Source of the DNA: Deltaproteobacteria bacterium | GTDB lineage: Bacteria > Desulfobacterota > Desulfobacteria > C00003060 > C00003106 | DNA: 6,542 nucleotides | NCBI GenBank assembly: GCA_019314005.1 | Contig: JAFDAE010000134.1 | Span: forward strand, 1-6,542 | Direction: 5' to 3' | Shown here: positions 1-5,043 of the stretch, one piece after another | How positions within the stretch are numbered: the stretch's first letter is position 1 | Layout of the letters: every line of letters starts with the position of its first letter | Notes under the pieces: model-generated | Told to the model about the DNA's origin: nothing | Databases searched by the model: none | What the model saw: the letters and a program-made list of their open reading frames with translations, nothing else | Made by a program: the position numbers and the translations under genes

Positions 1-349
1 CTGTCGCGTGATCCTTTTCTTCAGTGGCAAGGTCTACCAGTTCATTGATGGATTTTGTAATAAACTTCTCATGATCGAGAGTCTTTTTGAACATGTCCAT
101 GGGAGACTCAAACTCCACAGGCGGTTCATCAATTGCCATCAGTTTCACCTGTTCTCCCTGATCGTTAACATACGTGTAAATCTTCATGGCATGTTCCATC
201 TCTTCATTGTACTGAACCATGAACCAGTTGGCAAAACCCTTGAGCCCGGTGTACTGGCTGTACGCCGACATGGACATGTACAGGTAGGCCGAATAGATCT
301 CCTTGTTTATCTGTTTGTTCAACGCATTCAACATACTATTACTCAGCAT
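1..349 (-). CDS. ftn: Ferritin (iron-storage protein), 3' end cut off by window edge
   Basis: Bacterial non-haem ferritin. It oxidises Fe(II) at a di-iron ferroxidase centre and stores the iron inside a 24-subunit shell in the cytoplasm. The visible 116 residues align by position with the ferritin fold: E17 in helix A (NKEIYSAYLY), Y24, E50 and H53 (NEEMEH) in helix B, and E94 (DHEK) in helix C, all at the standard ferroxidase numbers. About 50 C-terminal residues lie beyond the left edge. I chose the ATG at 349 because the Shine-Dalgarno AGGAGGTG (359-366) sits 9 nt upstream. An in-frame ATG at 358 directly abuts that site and would be too close. The gene is last of the visible minus-strand series, 81 nt after the peroxiredoxin. 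Storing iron next to peroxide scavengers limits Fenton chemistry. Family assignment is very sure. Confidence 0.95.
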   Translation of the reverse strand, partial: MLSNSMLNALNKQINKEIYSAYLYMSMSAYSQYTGLKGFANWFMVQYNEEMEHAMKIYTYVNDQGEQVKLMAIDEPPVEFESPMDMFKKTLDHEKFITKSINELVDLATEEKDHAT

Positions 350-358
350 TTGTATCAT

Positions 359-366
359 CACCTCCT
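359..366 (-). promoter_or_regulatory. Shine-Dalgarno of ferritin gene
   Basis: AGGAGGTG on the minus strand is a near-perfect anti-16S match. It has zero spacing to the ATG at 358 but 9 nt to the ATG at 349, which decides the start in favour of 349. Confidence 0.8.
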
Positions 367-380
367 ATTGGGCATTTTTT

Positions 381-404
381 CACTTCAAGAGGTATCTTGA
401 AGTG
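381..404 (+). terminator. 10-bp perfect hairpin with T6 tail on plus strand, between peroxiredoxin and ferritin genes
   Basis: Arms CACTTCAAGA and TCTTGAAGTG pair perfectly around a GGTA loop. On the plus strand the hairpin is followed by six T (405-410), the look of an intrinsic terminator, yet no plus-strand gene ends here. On the minus strand, the direction of the operon, it is flanked by A6 on both sides and so would not terminate canonically. It could stop antisense transcription, act as an mRNA processing or stability element between the two genes, or be a protein-binding dyad. The structure is certain; the role is not. Confidence 0.5.
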
Positions 405-430
405 TTTTTTCTCCGCAGTAATGATTTTTC

Positions 431-1129
431 TTAAGGTTTCCAAATCTTCCATACTTTACCTGCCAGATCCGGTCCTGGTTTAAGGGTGGGTTTGCCTGGT
501 GTCCAACCGGAGGGTGTAACCTCTCCTGTCTCACGGACATGCTGGAAAGCCTGTACCTGACGAATTGTTTCCTCTACATTCCTGCCTACCGGAGGAGTCA
601 GAACCTCCATGGCCTGTATTACGCCATCGGGATCCATAATAAATCGTCCGCGAACGTTTACTCCCGCGTCTTCATCATAGACTCCGTAGATTCTTCCCAC
701 TCTGCCCCCTGCGTCGGATAACATGGGATAGGGGACTCCACCCTCTATCATCTTGGACAGTTCCTCTTCCTGCCAGATTTTATGGCTGAAAACGCTGTCC
801 ACGCTCATAGAAAACACCTCAACACCCAATTTCTTGAATTCTTCATAACGGGCGGCAACTGCCGTCAATTCTGTCGGTCAGACAAAGGTAAAGTCACCCG
901 GGTAAAAACAGAGTAACACCCATTTTCCTAAATAGTCAGAGAGTTTGATTTGTTTAAATGTTCCTTCATAAAACGCCGGCGCCTCGAAATCCGGGGCTTT
1001 TTTCCCAATCTGGATCATGGTTTTTACCTCCGCTTTCTGGATTTCTTCTTCGTTTGTGTGTTCTTCAGGGACCGGCTCACCTACCACGGCTCCAGTCGGC
1101 CTGCCACAACCGATACCTTTTTCAGCCAT
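431..1129 (-). CDS. prxU: Selenocysteine-containing peroxiredoxin (AhpC/TSA family), UGA read as Sec
   Basis: Thiol/selenol peroxidase reducing H2O2 and organic hydroperoxides in the cytoplasm. Two open stretches, 881-1129 and 431-877, are joined in frame by one TGA at 878-880. Read through, this gives 232 residues with the active-site motif PGDFTFVUPTEL (P77, T81, U84). The UGA falls exactly where the peroxidatic cysteine belongs, which argues for selenocysteine and against a nonsense mutation. The catalytic Arg is R160 ([10 protein letters not shown]). The segment where typical 2-Cys enzymes have the resolving Cys (VCP) reads VTPSGW, with T205, so a 1-Cys/Sec-type mechanism or an external reductant is likely. 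The only other cysteines are C8 and C74. The start at 1129 has an SD-like AAGGGGG, but the in-frame ATG at 1018 has a stronger one and would put Sec at residue 47, the usual position. The gene lies 26 nt after the short rubrerythrin. Similar selenoperoxiredoxins are known from anaerobes. Confidence 0.93.
853..864 (-). promoter_or_regulatory. Candidate bacterial SECIS hairpin downstream of the UGA codon
   Basis: On the mRNA strand CGGC-AGUU-GCCG forms a 4-bp G/C stem with a small loop whose second base is G. There are 17 nt between the UGA and the loop. Bacterial SECIS elements (bound by SelB) typically lie within the coding region just after the UGA, with a short stem and a G in the first two loop positions, so position and shape fit. 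The A and U at the loop ends could also pair, leaving only two loop bases. The call rests on eye-folding only. Confidence 0.6.
1026..1031 (-). promoter_or_regulatory. Internal Shine-Dalgarno before in-frame ATG at 1018 of the selenoperoxiredoxin gene
   Basis: GGAGGT lies 7 nt before an in-frame ATG (1016-1018) beginning [11 protein letters not shown], where ordinary peroxiredoxins start. Translation from here gives 195 residues with Sec at position 47. This is either the true start or a second start producing a form without the 37-residue GCGRPTG-containing extension. Confidence 0.55.
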
Positions 1130-1155
1130 ATCAGTTACCCCCTTTCCCTTATTTC

Positions 1156-1653
1156 CTATTCAAATCTGGCGAATTTTTCTTTTCCTACCCCGCACACAGG
1201 GCACTCTTCAGGCAATACCCCGTCAGAGACATACCCGCAGACCGTGCATACATAGTATGTGGTTTCCCTTTCCTCCATGACATGGTTCATGGCCCCCTTG
1301 TAGAGCTTAGCATGAACTTCCTCTACATCTTTGGACTGACTGAAATACAGGGATGCGGCCTTGTCACCGACCTCTTCTGCACGTTTTATGAAATTATCGT
1401 ATGCAACCCCTGCAACCTGGGTTTCCGACTCGAAACTGTCTGCAAGATTCTCTTCAGTGGTCTTAATTTTTCTGAGTAACCGCAGGGCTTTCTTGCCGTG
1501 AATCTCTTCGGAAAAAGAGATCACCCTGAAGAGTTTGGCAAGTTGCGGGTACCCCTCCTGCTCTGCCTTTTCCGCAAAGACCTTGAGCCTCAGGGCAGCC
1601 TTTGACTCGCCGGTATATGCCTGCTGCATGGCATCCTTGATTTTGTCATCCAT
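1156..1653 (-). CDS. Rubrerythrin family protein, short form with C-terminal rubredoxin-like domain
   Basis: Rubrerythrin-type non-haem di-iron protein of 165 residues, expected to reduce H2O2 with electrons delivered through its iron-sulfur-free rubredoxin-like centre. The N-terminal four-helix domain (about 1-128) carries E16 (TGESKAALR), E49 and H52 (EEIH), acidic residues E75/E77, and E111 and H114 (EEVH), the pattern of carboxylate and ExxH ligands. The C-terminal mini-domain has CxxC pairs C136/C139 and C151/C154 (CTVCGY, CPVC) for one iron. It is clearly diverged from the classical rubrerythrin next door: the helices and linker are shorter, and it lacks the GEHYE segment. Its start at 1653 has a weak GGAG upstream. 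A 46-bp palindrome separates it from the preceding rubrerythrin, and the peroxiredoxin follows after 26 nt. Family is sure; the exact physiological substrate is inferred. Confidence 0.92.
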   Translation of the reverse strand: MDDKIKDAMQQAYTGESKAALRLKVFAEKAEQEGYPQLAKLFRVISFSEEIHGKKALRLLRKIKTTEENLADSFESETQVAGVAYDNFIKRAEEVGDKAASLYFSQSKDVEEVHAKLYKGAMNHVMEERETTYYVCTVCGYVSDGVLPEECPVCGVGKEKFARFE

Positions 1654-1673
1654 GAAATCTCCATCTCATCTCT

Positions 1674-1719
1674 GGGGACACGATCCCGATTTGATAAAAC
1701 CAAATCGGGTCATGTCCCC
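1674..1719. repeat. 46-bp palindromic repeat, copy 1 (REP-like)
   Basis: Outer arms GGGGACA and TGTCCCC and inner arms CCCGATTTG and CAAATCGGG form one long hairpin with a 7-base loop and a small internal bulge. It matches the copy at 3037-3082 at 44 of 46 positions. It sits between the two rubrerythrin genes, 16 nt after one stop codon and exactly 20 nt before the next ATG. There is no T tract, so it is not a standard terminator. Palindromes with GGGGACA ends are reminiscent of REP-type elements mobilised by Y1 (RAYT) transposases; that link is inference. Confidence 0.88.
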
Positions 1720-1735
1720 CAATAGTCCCTGATAG

Positions 1736-2308
1736 CTAATAATTATCCGCCAGCACCTCAAAATAGGACTGGGGGTGGTCACAGGCCGGGCATTTTTTTG
1801 TGGGTGCAGTACCTTCGTGTATATAACCGCAGTTGCGGCATCTCCACGTTATCACCTTATCTTTTTTGAAAACCTTTCCCTCTTCAATGTTTTTGAGAAG
1901 GGCAAGGTATCTTTTCTCGTGCTCTTTTTCCGCTATTGCTATGTTTCTGAACACCGCTGCGATCTCAGAAAAACCCTCTTCTTCGGCCACGGTTGCAAAT
2001 TCAGGGTACATTTCGGTCCACTCGTAATGCTCCCCCTCGGCTGCTGCCTTCAGGTTGGCCGCCGTGTCGCCTATCACGCCGGCCGGAAAACTGCCCGTAA
2101 TTTCGACTTCTCCTCCCTGGAGGAATTTAAACTCCCTTTCGGCATGTTCTTTTTCATTGGCGGCCGATTCCAGGAAAATGGCGGCAATCTGTTCATAACC
2201 TTCTTTTTTGGCCTTTGAGGCAAAATAGGTATAACGGTTTCTCGCCTGAGATTCGCCTGCAAAGGCCGCCAGTAAATTCTTTTCTGTATTGCTTCCTTTT
2301 AATTCCAT
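1736..2308 (-). CDS. rbr: Rubrerythrin (NADH-dependent peroxidase), classical form
   Basis: Rubrerythrin of 190 residues, the usual length. It reduces H2O2 to water at a di-iron site, receiving electrons from a rubredoxin or flavin reductase-rubredoxin such as the product of the preceding gene. Visible ligands are E19 (GESQARNRY), E52 and H55 (NEKEHAE), E93 and E96 (GEHYE), and E127 and H130 (EKEH), the expected set of a classical rubrerythrin. The rubredoxin domain (about 152-190) has C157/C160 (CRNCGY) and C173/C176 ([11 protein letters not shown]). The ATG at 2308 follows an AGGAGG that lies within the last codons of hrb, with only 3 nt between the hrb stop and this start. The two genes are therefore co-transcribed and probably translationally coupled. 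Nothing looks damaged. Confidence 0.97.
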   Translation of the reverse strand: MELKGSNTEKNLLAAFAGESQARNRYTYFASKAKKEGYEQIAAIFLESAANEKEHAEREFKFLQGGEVEITGSFPAGVIGDTAANLKAAAEGEHYEWTEMYPEFATVAEEEGFSEIAAVFRNIAIAEKEHEKRYLALLKNIEEGKVFKKDKVITWRCRNCGYIHEGTAPTKKCPACDHPQSYFEVLADNY

Positions 2309-2311
2309 TAT

Positions 2312-3016
2312 TTAATCCTCCTTTTCAAATTCATCTTTGCCTGCTCCACAGATCGGGCATGTCCAGTCGTCCGGCAGGTCCTCAAATTTCGTTCCGGGCT
2401 CAATGCCCTCATCTGGGTCACCTTTTGCAGGATCATAAACATATCCGCATATTGTACAAACATACTTATCCATTTTGTTCCCTTCCTTTTCCTTGACGCT
2501 GATTTTTTCTTCGTCTTCAATGTAATGCGGCGCACTCTTCGGCGCCTTGCCGCCTTTGATGGTATGGTAATAGGCATAGGTCATCGGGTTTTTGTCTGAC
2601 AGAATGTCTCCATCTACGACTCTGCCGAGAAACATGGTATGGCTGCCGATATCCATCTGATTTATCAGTTCACATTCCAGGAAAGCTACGACAGAATCCA
2701 AAATTATCGGAGCGCCATTCCGGCCTGTTCTGGAATTGATCCCCTTAAATTTGTCAATATCCCGACCGGACTTGAACCCGAAGTTGCCGATAAGACTCAT
2801 AGGGGCATCTTCCGATAAGGTCGAAAGAGTGAAAACCTTACTGTTCTCTATAAATTCATGAGTCAGATTGTCATGATTGACGCATATTGCGACAGTGGCA
2901 GGCTCCGATGTTGCCTGAATAACGGAGTTTACAATCTGGCCGTTAAATTTATTGTCTTTCCCCGATGTTAATATATACATCCCGTAACTGATTTTATGCA
3001 GAGCTTGTATGTTCAT
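2312..3016 (-). CDS. hrb: High-molecular-weight rubredoxin (flavin reductase-rubredoxin fusion)
   Basis: Hrb-type protein of 234 residues. The N-terminal FMN-binding flavin reductase-like domain (about 1-155, starting [18 protein letters not shown]) is joined by a charged linker (about 160-181) to a complete rubredoxin (182-234). The rubredoxin has C187/C190 ([10 protein letters not shown]) and C220/C223 ([11 protein letters not shown]). In Moorella thermoacetica Hrb carries electrons from NADH to FprA and rubrerythrin. Here the gene sits between exactly those two, with fprA 79 nt upstream and rbr 3 nt downstream, so the same role is inferred. The ATG at 3016 has an AGGAG at suitable spacing. 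The rubredoxin part begins at an internal ATG (2473) with its own SD-like sequence, so a free 53-residue rubredoxin could also be made. Confidence 0.95.
   Translation of the reverse strand: MNIQALHKISYGMYILTSGKDNKFNGQIVNSVIQATSEPATVAICVNHDNLTHEFIENSKVFTLSTLSEDAPMSLIGNFGFKSGRDIDKFKGINSRTGRNGAPIILDSVVAFLECELINQMDIGSHTMFLGRVVDGDILSDKNPMTYAYYHTIKGGKAPKSAPHYIEDEEKISVKEKEGNKMDKYVCTICGYVYDPAKGDPDEGIEPGTKFEDLPDDWTCPICGAGKDEFEKED
2479..2484 (-). promoter_or_regulatory. Possible internal ribosome-binding site before the rubredoxin part of hrb
   Basis: AAGGGA lies 5 nt before an in-frame ATG (2471-2473) whose product, [11 protein letters not shown] onward, has exactly the start and length (53 residues) of a stand-alone rubredoxin. 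It may be a working internal start or the relic of a once separate rubredoxin gene that fused to the reductase. Confidence 0.45.
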
Positions 3017-3036
3017 GAATTATTCTCCTTTTGTCT

Positions 3037-3082
3037 GGGGACACGATCCCGATTTGATGAAACTAAATCGGGTCATGTCCCC
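3037..3082. repeat. 46-bp palindromic repeat, copy 2 (REP-like)
   Basis: Second copy of the element at 1674-1719, differing at two bases near the loop; one of these turns a pair in the inner stem into a G-U wobble. It lies between fprA and hrb, 13 nt after the fprA stop and exactly 20 nt before the hrb ATG, in the same orientation as copy 1 and with the same TCT just outside the left arm. It would form a strong hairpin in the operon mRNA. Confidence 0.88.
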
Positions 3083-3095
3083 GGACCGGATAAAA

Positions 3096-4274
3096 TCAAA
3101 TAAGATTGTGCTCTTTGTGCTTTTCCGCAATAGCGGTGGCCAGCTCATCTAGGGCCTTAAGATCACCTTCTGAAGGCACCCCTTTGCAAAGGACAGGATC
3201 TATGACCTCCACCTTGAGATTGGGGATCATTCCGGCAAGTGTTTCCATGGTCTTTCCTCCCCACCCGTAAGAGCCGATAATGGAAAGGAATTTTGTTTTG
3301 GGACGGAGTGCATTGGCAAGGAATGTAGCATAAGCAGCGTAAGGATGAGGACCTGCCAGGACTGTGGGGGTTCCAACGACGATTGTAGCCGCGTCAACCA
3401 GGGCCATGGCGAGTTTTCCTATATCGGTTACTTCCAGATTAAACTGTTCGACCCCGACACCTTTTTCCACAAGGGCCGAGACAAGATAATCAACCATCTG
3501 CTTCGTACTTTCATGCATTGATACATAAGGCAGGACCACTGTATTTCGGGGAGGGCCAAGTATCCAGTCACGGTAGGCATCAATAATAAATGCCGGACGG
3601 GGATATATTTGTCCATGACTCGGAGCGATCATTTCTATATCGTAAAGCGCGAGTTTTTCCAGGTTCTTTTCGATTATATTCCGGAAGGGCATCATGATCT
3701 CGGCAAAGTAGCGCTTAGCGGCCTCATATATATGGCCTTCATCAGTAACGTAAAGATCGGTCGTTGCAATATGGGAACCGAAAAAGTCACAACTGAAAAG
3801 AATCCTGTCTTCTTCGAGCCAGGTTACCATGGTTTCAGGCCAGTGAACCCAGGGAGTATGAATAAATTTCAGAGTTTTATCACCAAGAGACAGAGTCTCA
3901 CCATCTTTAACGGTTATGAAGAACTCCTCTGGTATTTGCAGAAGATCGATAAGCATCCCCTTTGCTTTGGGTGTAGATATCAGCTTCGCATTGGGGTATT
4001 TTTCAAGAATCTGCGGGATCATTCCGGAGTGATCCTGCTCGGCATGGTGCGAAATGATGTAATCGATCTTAGTAACGCCCTCAAGTTGTCCCAGAAATTC
4101 ATCGGCCATGGCAGGATCAACTGAATCCAGCAAAGCGGTCTTCTCGCTCCCTTCAATAAGATAGGCGTTATAACTCGTTCCGTCCGGGAGAGGGACAAGA
4201 GAATCGAACAGACGCCTGTCCCAGTCCACAGAACCCATCCAGTAAATACGGTCTTTGATTTTTCTTGCTTTCAT
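3096..4274 (-). CDS. fprA: Flavodiiron protein (A-type flavoprotein; O2/NO reductase)
   Basis: Cytoplasmic flavodiiron protein of 392 residues that reduces O2 to water or NO to N2O in anaerobes. The metallo-beta-lactamase-like domain (about 1-245) holds the di-iron ligands H77, E79, D81 and H82 (HAEQDH), H144 (VHWPET), D163 (SCDFFGSH) and H220 (PSHGQ). The flavodoxin domain (about 246-392) has the FMN phosphate loop SMHEST and the GSYGWGG segment. There is no C-terminal rubredoxin domain, so it needs an external partner, evidently the Hrb encoded next. I start it at 4274 because AAGGAGG (4282-4288) lies 7 nt upstream. An in-frame ATG at 4298 would add 8 residues but has no ribosome-binding site and would overlap the real one. 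A consensus-like promoter lies just upstream. All ligands are intact. Confidence 0.97.
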   Translation of the reverse strand: MKARKIKDRIYWMGSVDWDRRLFDSLVPLPDGTSYNAYLIEGSEKTALLDSVDPAMADEFLGQLEGVTKIDYIISHHAEQDHSGMIPQILEKYPNAKLISTPKAKGMLIDLLQIPEEFFITVKDGETLSLGDKTLKFIHTPWVHWPETMVTWLEEDRILFSCDFFGSHIATTDLYVTDEGHIYEAAKRYFAEIMMPFRNIIEKNLEKLALYDIEMIAPSHGQIYPRPAFIIDAYRDWILGPPRNTVVLPYVSMHESTKQMVDYLVSALVEKGVGVEQFNLEVTDIGKLAMALVDAATIVVGTPTVLAGPHPYAAYATFLANALRPKTKFLSIIGSYGWGGKTMETLAGMIPNLKVEVIDPVLCKGVPSEGDLKALDELATAIAEKHKEHNLI

Positions 4275-4281
4275 GACTGCG

Positions 4282-4288
4282 CCTCCTT
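4282..4288 (-). promoter_or_regulatory. Shine-Dalgarno of fprA
   Basis: AAGGAGG lies 7 nt before the ATG at 4274. It fixes the start and excludes the in-frame ATG at 4298, whose coding sequence would include this site. Confidence 0.85.
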
Positions 4289-4317
4289 CAAGTCTCAAGA
4301 TTTAGAGTGCTGCTATC

Positions 4318-4342
4318 ATGTTCTAAGATAACAGAATAACAT
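4318..4342. promoter_or_regulatory. Imperfect dyad over the fprA -10/start region, possible operator
   Basis: On the plus strand ATGTTCT at 4318-4324 faces AGAATAACAT at 4333-4342: outer arms ATGTT/AACAT and inner TTCT/AGAA, with a 2-nt offset. A direct repeat ATAAC (4328-4332 and 4336-4340) lies within it. The dyad overlaps the -10 box and the expected start, a natural place for a redox- or iron-sensing repressor. No known consensus was matched with confidence. Confidence 0.3.
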
Positions 4343-4360
4343 ATGTATATATATTGTCAA
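4333..4360 (-). promoter_or_regulatory. Sigma-70-type promoter for the fprA operon
   Basis: On the minus strand a perfect -35 TTGACA (4355-4360) is followed after 16 AT-rich bases by TATTCT (4333-4338). Predicted transcription start is near 4326, giving a leader of about 50 nt. It begins only 6 nt after the stop codon of the preceding gene, so some read-through from that gene is also possible. No other convincing promoter is seen downstream, which suggests it serves fprA, hrb, both rubrerythrins, the peroxiredoxin and ferritin. Confidence 0.7.
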
Positions 4361-4365
4361 AGATT

Positions 4366-4812
4366 TTACGCTGTTTGCCCCCGTGTTCCAACATCTGGAT
4401 TATCCTCACCAAAATTCTTCAGCAGGTTCCCCATAACATTCTCCCTGGGGCTGCCCTGTTCCTCCCGTGATTTAATCAATTGATAGGCGGCAAAGAGCTG
4501 TGAGGGTCCGATTTCTGACGCGAAGTGGCCCGCACCCTGATTCCAGACAAAGAGAGAAAAAAGCTCATCGAATTCACCAACTGTCGTGCCTGCCGCGTAC
4601 GCCTTCACCAGTTCCCTTGTTGCCTGTCTGTATCGACCGCCACCCACAGCATTCGAAAGCGAAAGCAGGTACTTTGTTTTCTGATTAATGGCCGGATTGT
4701 CGTTTCCCCATACAAGTTTCCAGAAATTACCGATGATATTTGAGAGTTGGCTGTCGGTCTTCCTGAAATTGACAAGGGCTGAAGGTTTCAATGGCGGGCT
4801 GTTTCTTTTCAT
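4366..4812 (-). CDS. Carboxymuconolactone decarboxylase-like family protein, cysteine-free
   Basis: Small helical protein of 148 residues resembling the carboxymuconolactone decarboxylase/AhpD superfamily. Features of that fold are the QKTKYLLSLSNAV helix (44-56), ATRELVKAYAAGTT (64-77), and the EFDELFSLFVWNQG segment (80-93). AhpD-type members use a CxxC redox pair; this protein has no cysteine at all, so it cannot be a thiol peroxidase, and its activity is unknown. The ATG at 4812 is chosen because AGGGGG (4821-4826) lies 8 nt upstream. An in-frame ATG at 4839 has no ribosome-binding site. It precedes fprA in the same direction with a 91-nt gap that contains the fprA promoter. It may be an accessory of the stress operon or merely a neighbour. 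Superfamily call is by eye and moderately sure. Confidence 0.65.
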   Translation of the reverse strand: MKRNSPPLKPSALVNFRKTDSQLSNIIGNFWKLVWGNDNPAINQKTKYLLSLSNAVGGGRYRQATRELVKAYAAGTTVGEFDELFSLFVWNQGAGHFASEIGPSQLFAAYQLIKSREEQGSPRENVMGNLLKNFGEDNPDVGTRGQTA

Positions 4813-4992
4813 GAATGTATCCCCCTGCTTTATAGGCATATAGCGTTCACACTTTATCGAAACTTTATGTCAGCCTGGAAAGCCCTGCCTTGACTTATGT
4901 TAAGGATGGGTAATATTTTTTGGTTGTATTTTTATGAGGAAAATAGCGACCAGTATGTCCTCTCCTGTTTGCCGGATAGGCCACAAAAAATG

Positions 4993-5022
4993 TTGACAAT
5001 CATAGCCCGTATGGGCTATTCT
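4993..5022 (+). promoter_or_regulatory. Promoter of the toxin-antitoxin operon
   Basis: Perfect -35 TTGACA (4993-4998), 18-nt spacer, and -10 TATTCT (5017-5022). The expected start is near 5029, leaving a very short leader that holds the strong Shine-Dalgarno AAGGAGGTG (5029-5037). The same -35 and -10 hexamers occur in the fprA promoter. Confidence 0.7.
5002..5019. promoter_or_regulatory. Palindromic operator within the toxin-antitoxin promoter
   Basis: ATAGCCC (5002-5008) and GGGCTAT (5013-5019) form a perfect 7-bp inverted repeat around GTAT. It fills the spacer and overlaps the first bases of the -10 box. Such a site fits autorepression by the ribbon-helix-helix antitoxin and its toxin complex, the usual control of DinJ/YafQ and RelBE operons. 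Confidence 0.65.
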
Positions 5023-5043
5023 GTTTTTAAGGAGGTGAAAAAC

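Noticed and set aside
8..400. Plus-strand open frame across the ferritin start
   Set aside because: It is antisense to ferritin, which has every ferroxidase residue at the right position, and it runs into the hairpin.
878..880. TGA splitting the peroxiredoxin into two pseudogene halves
   Set aside because: The stop lies exactly at the catalytic Cys position, the frame is kept on both sides and a SECIS-like hairpin follows, so selenocysteine explains it better than decay.
958..1479. Long plus-strand open frame (173 codons) opposite the peroxiredoxin and short rubrerythrin
   Set aside because: It lies antisense to two well-supported genes, spans their junction, and its product shows no recognisable family or ribosome-binding site.
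1674..1719. Palindrome as a rho-independent terminator
   Set aside because: There is no T tract on either strand after the stem, and an identical element sits within the fprA-hrb gap, where co-transcription is expected.
1674..3082. The two palindromes as CRISPR repeats or transposon ends
   Set aside because: There are only two copies 1.3 kb apart, with ordinary conserved genes between them, no regular spacers and no transposase or target duplication.
3609..4124. Plus-strand open frame of 171 codons inside fprA
   Set aside because: It is a shadow of fprA, whose di-iron ligands are all intact in the opposite frame.
4888..4910. Imperfect 18-nt dyad CCTTGACTTATGTTAAGG and a TTGACT...TAATAT promoter-like pair on the plus strand
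   Set aside because: The spacing is only 15 nt, the dyad has mismatches, and a much better promoter for the toxin-antitoxin genes lies at 4993-5022.
4897..5043. N-terminal extension of the antitoxin from an ATG at 4897
   Set aside because: It would translate through the promoter, operator and Shine-Dalgarno. The family start MAKVSTVRARI has a perfect ribosome-binding site.
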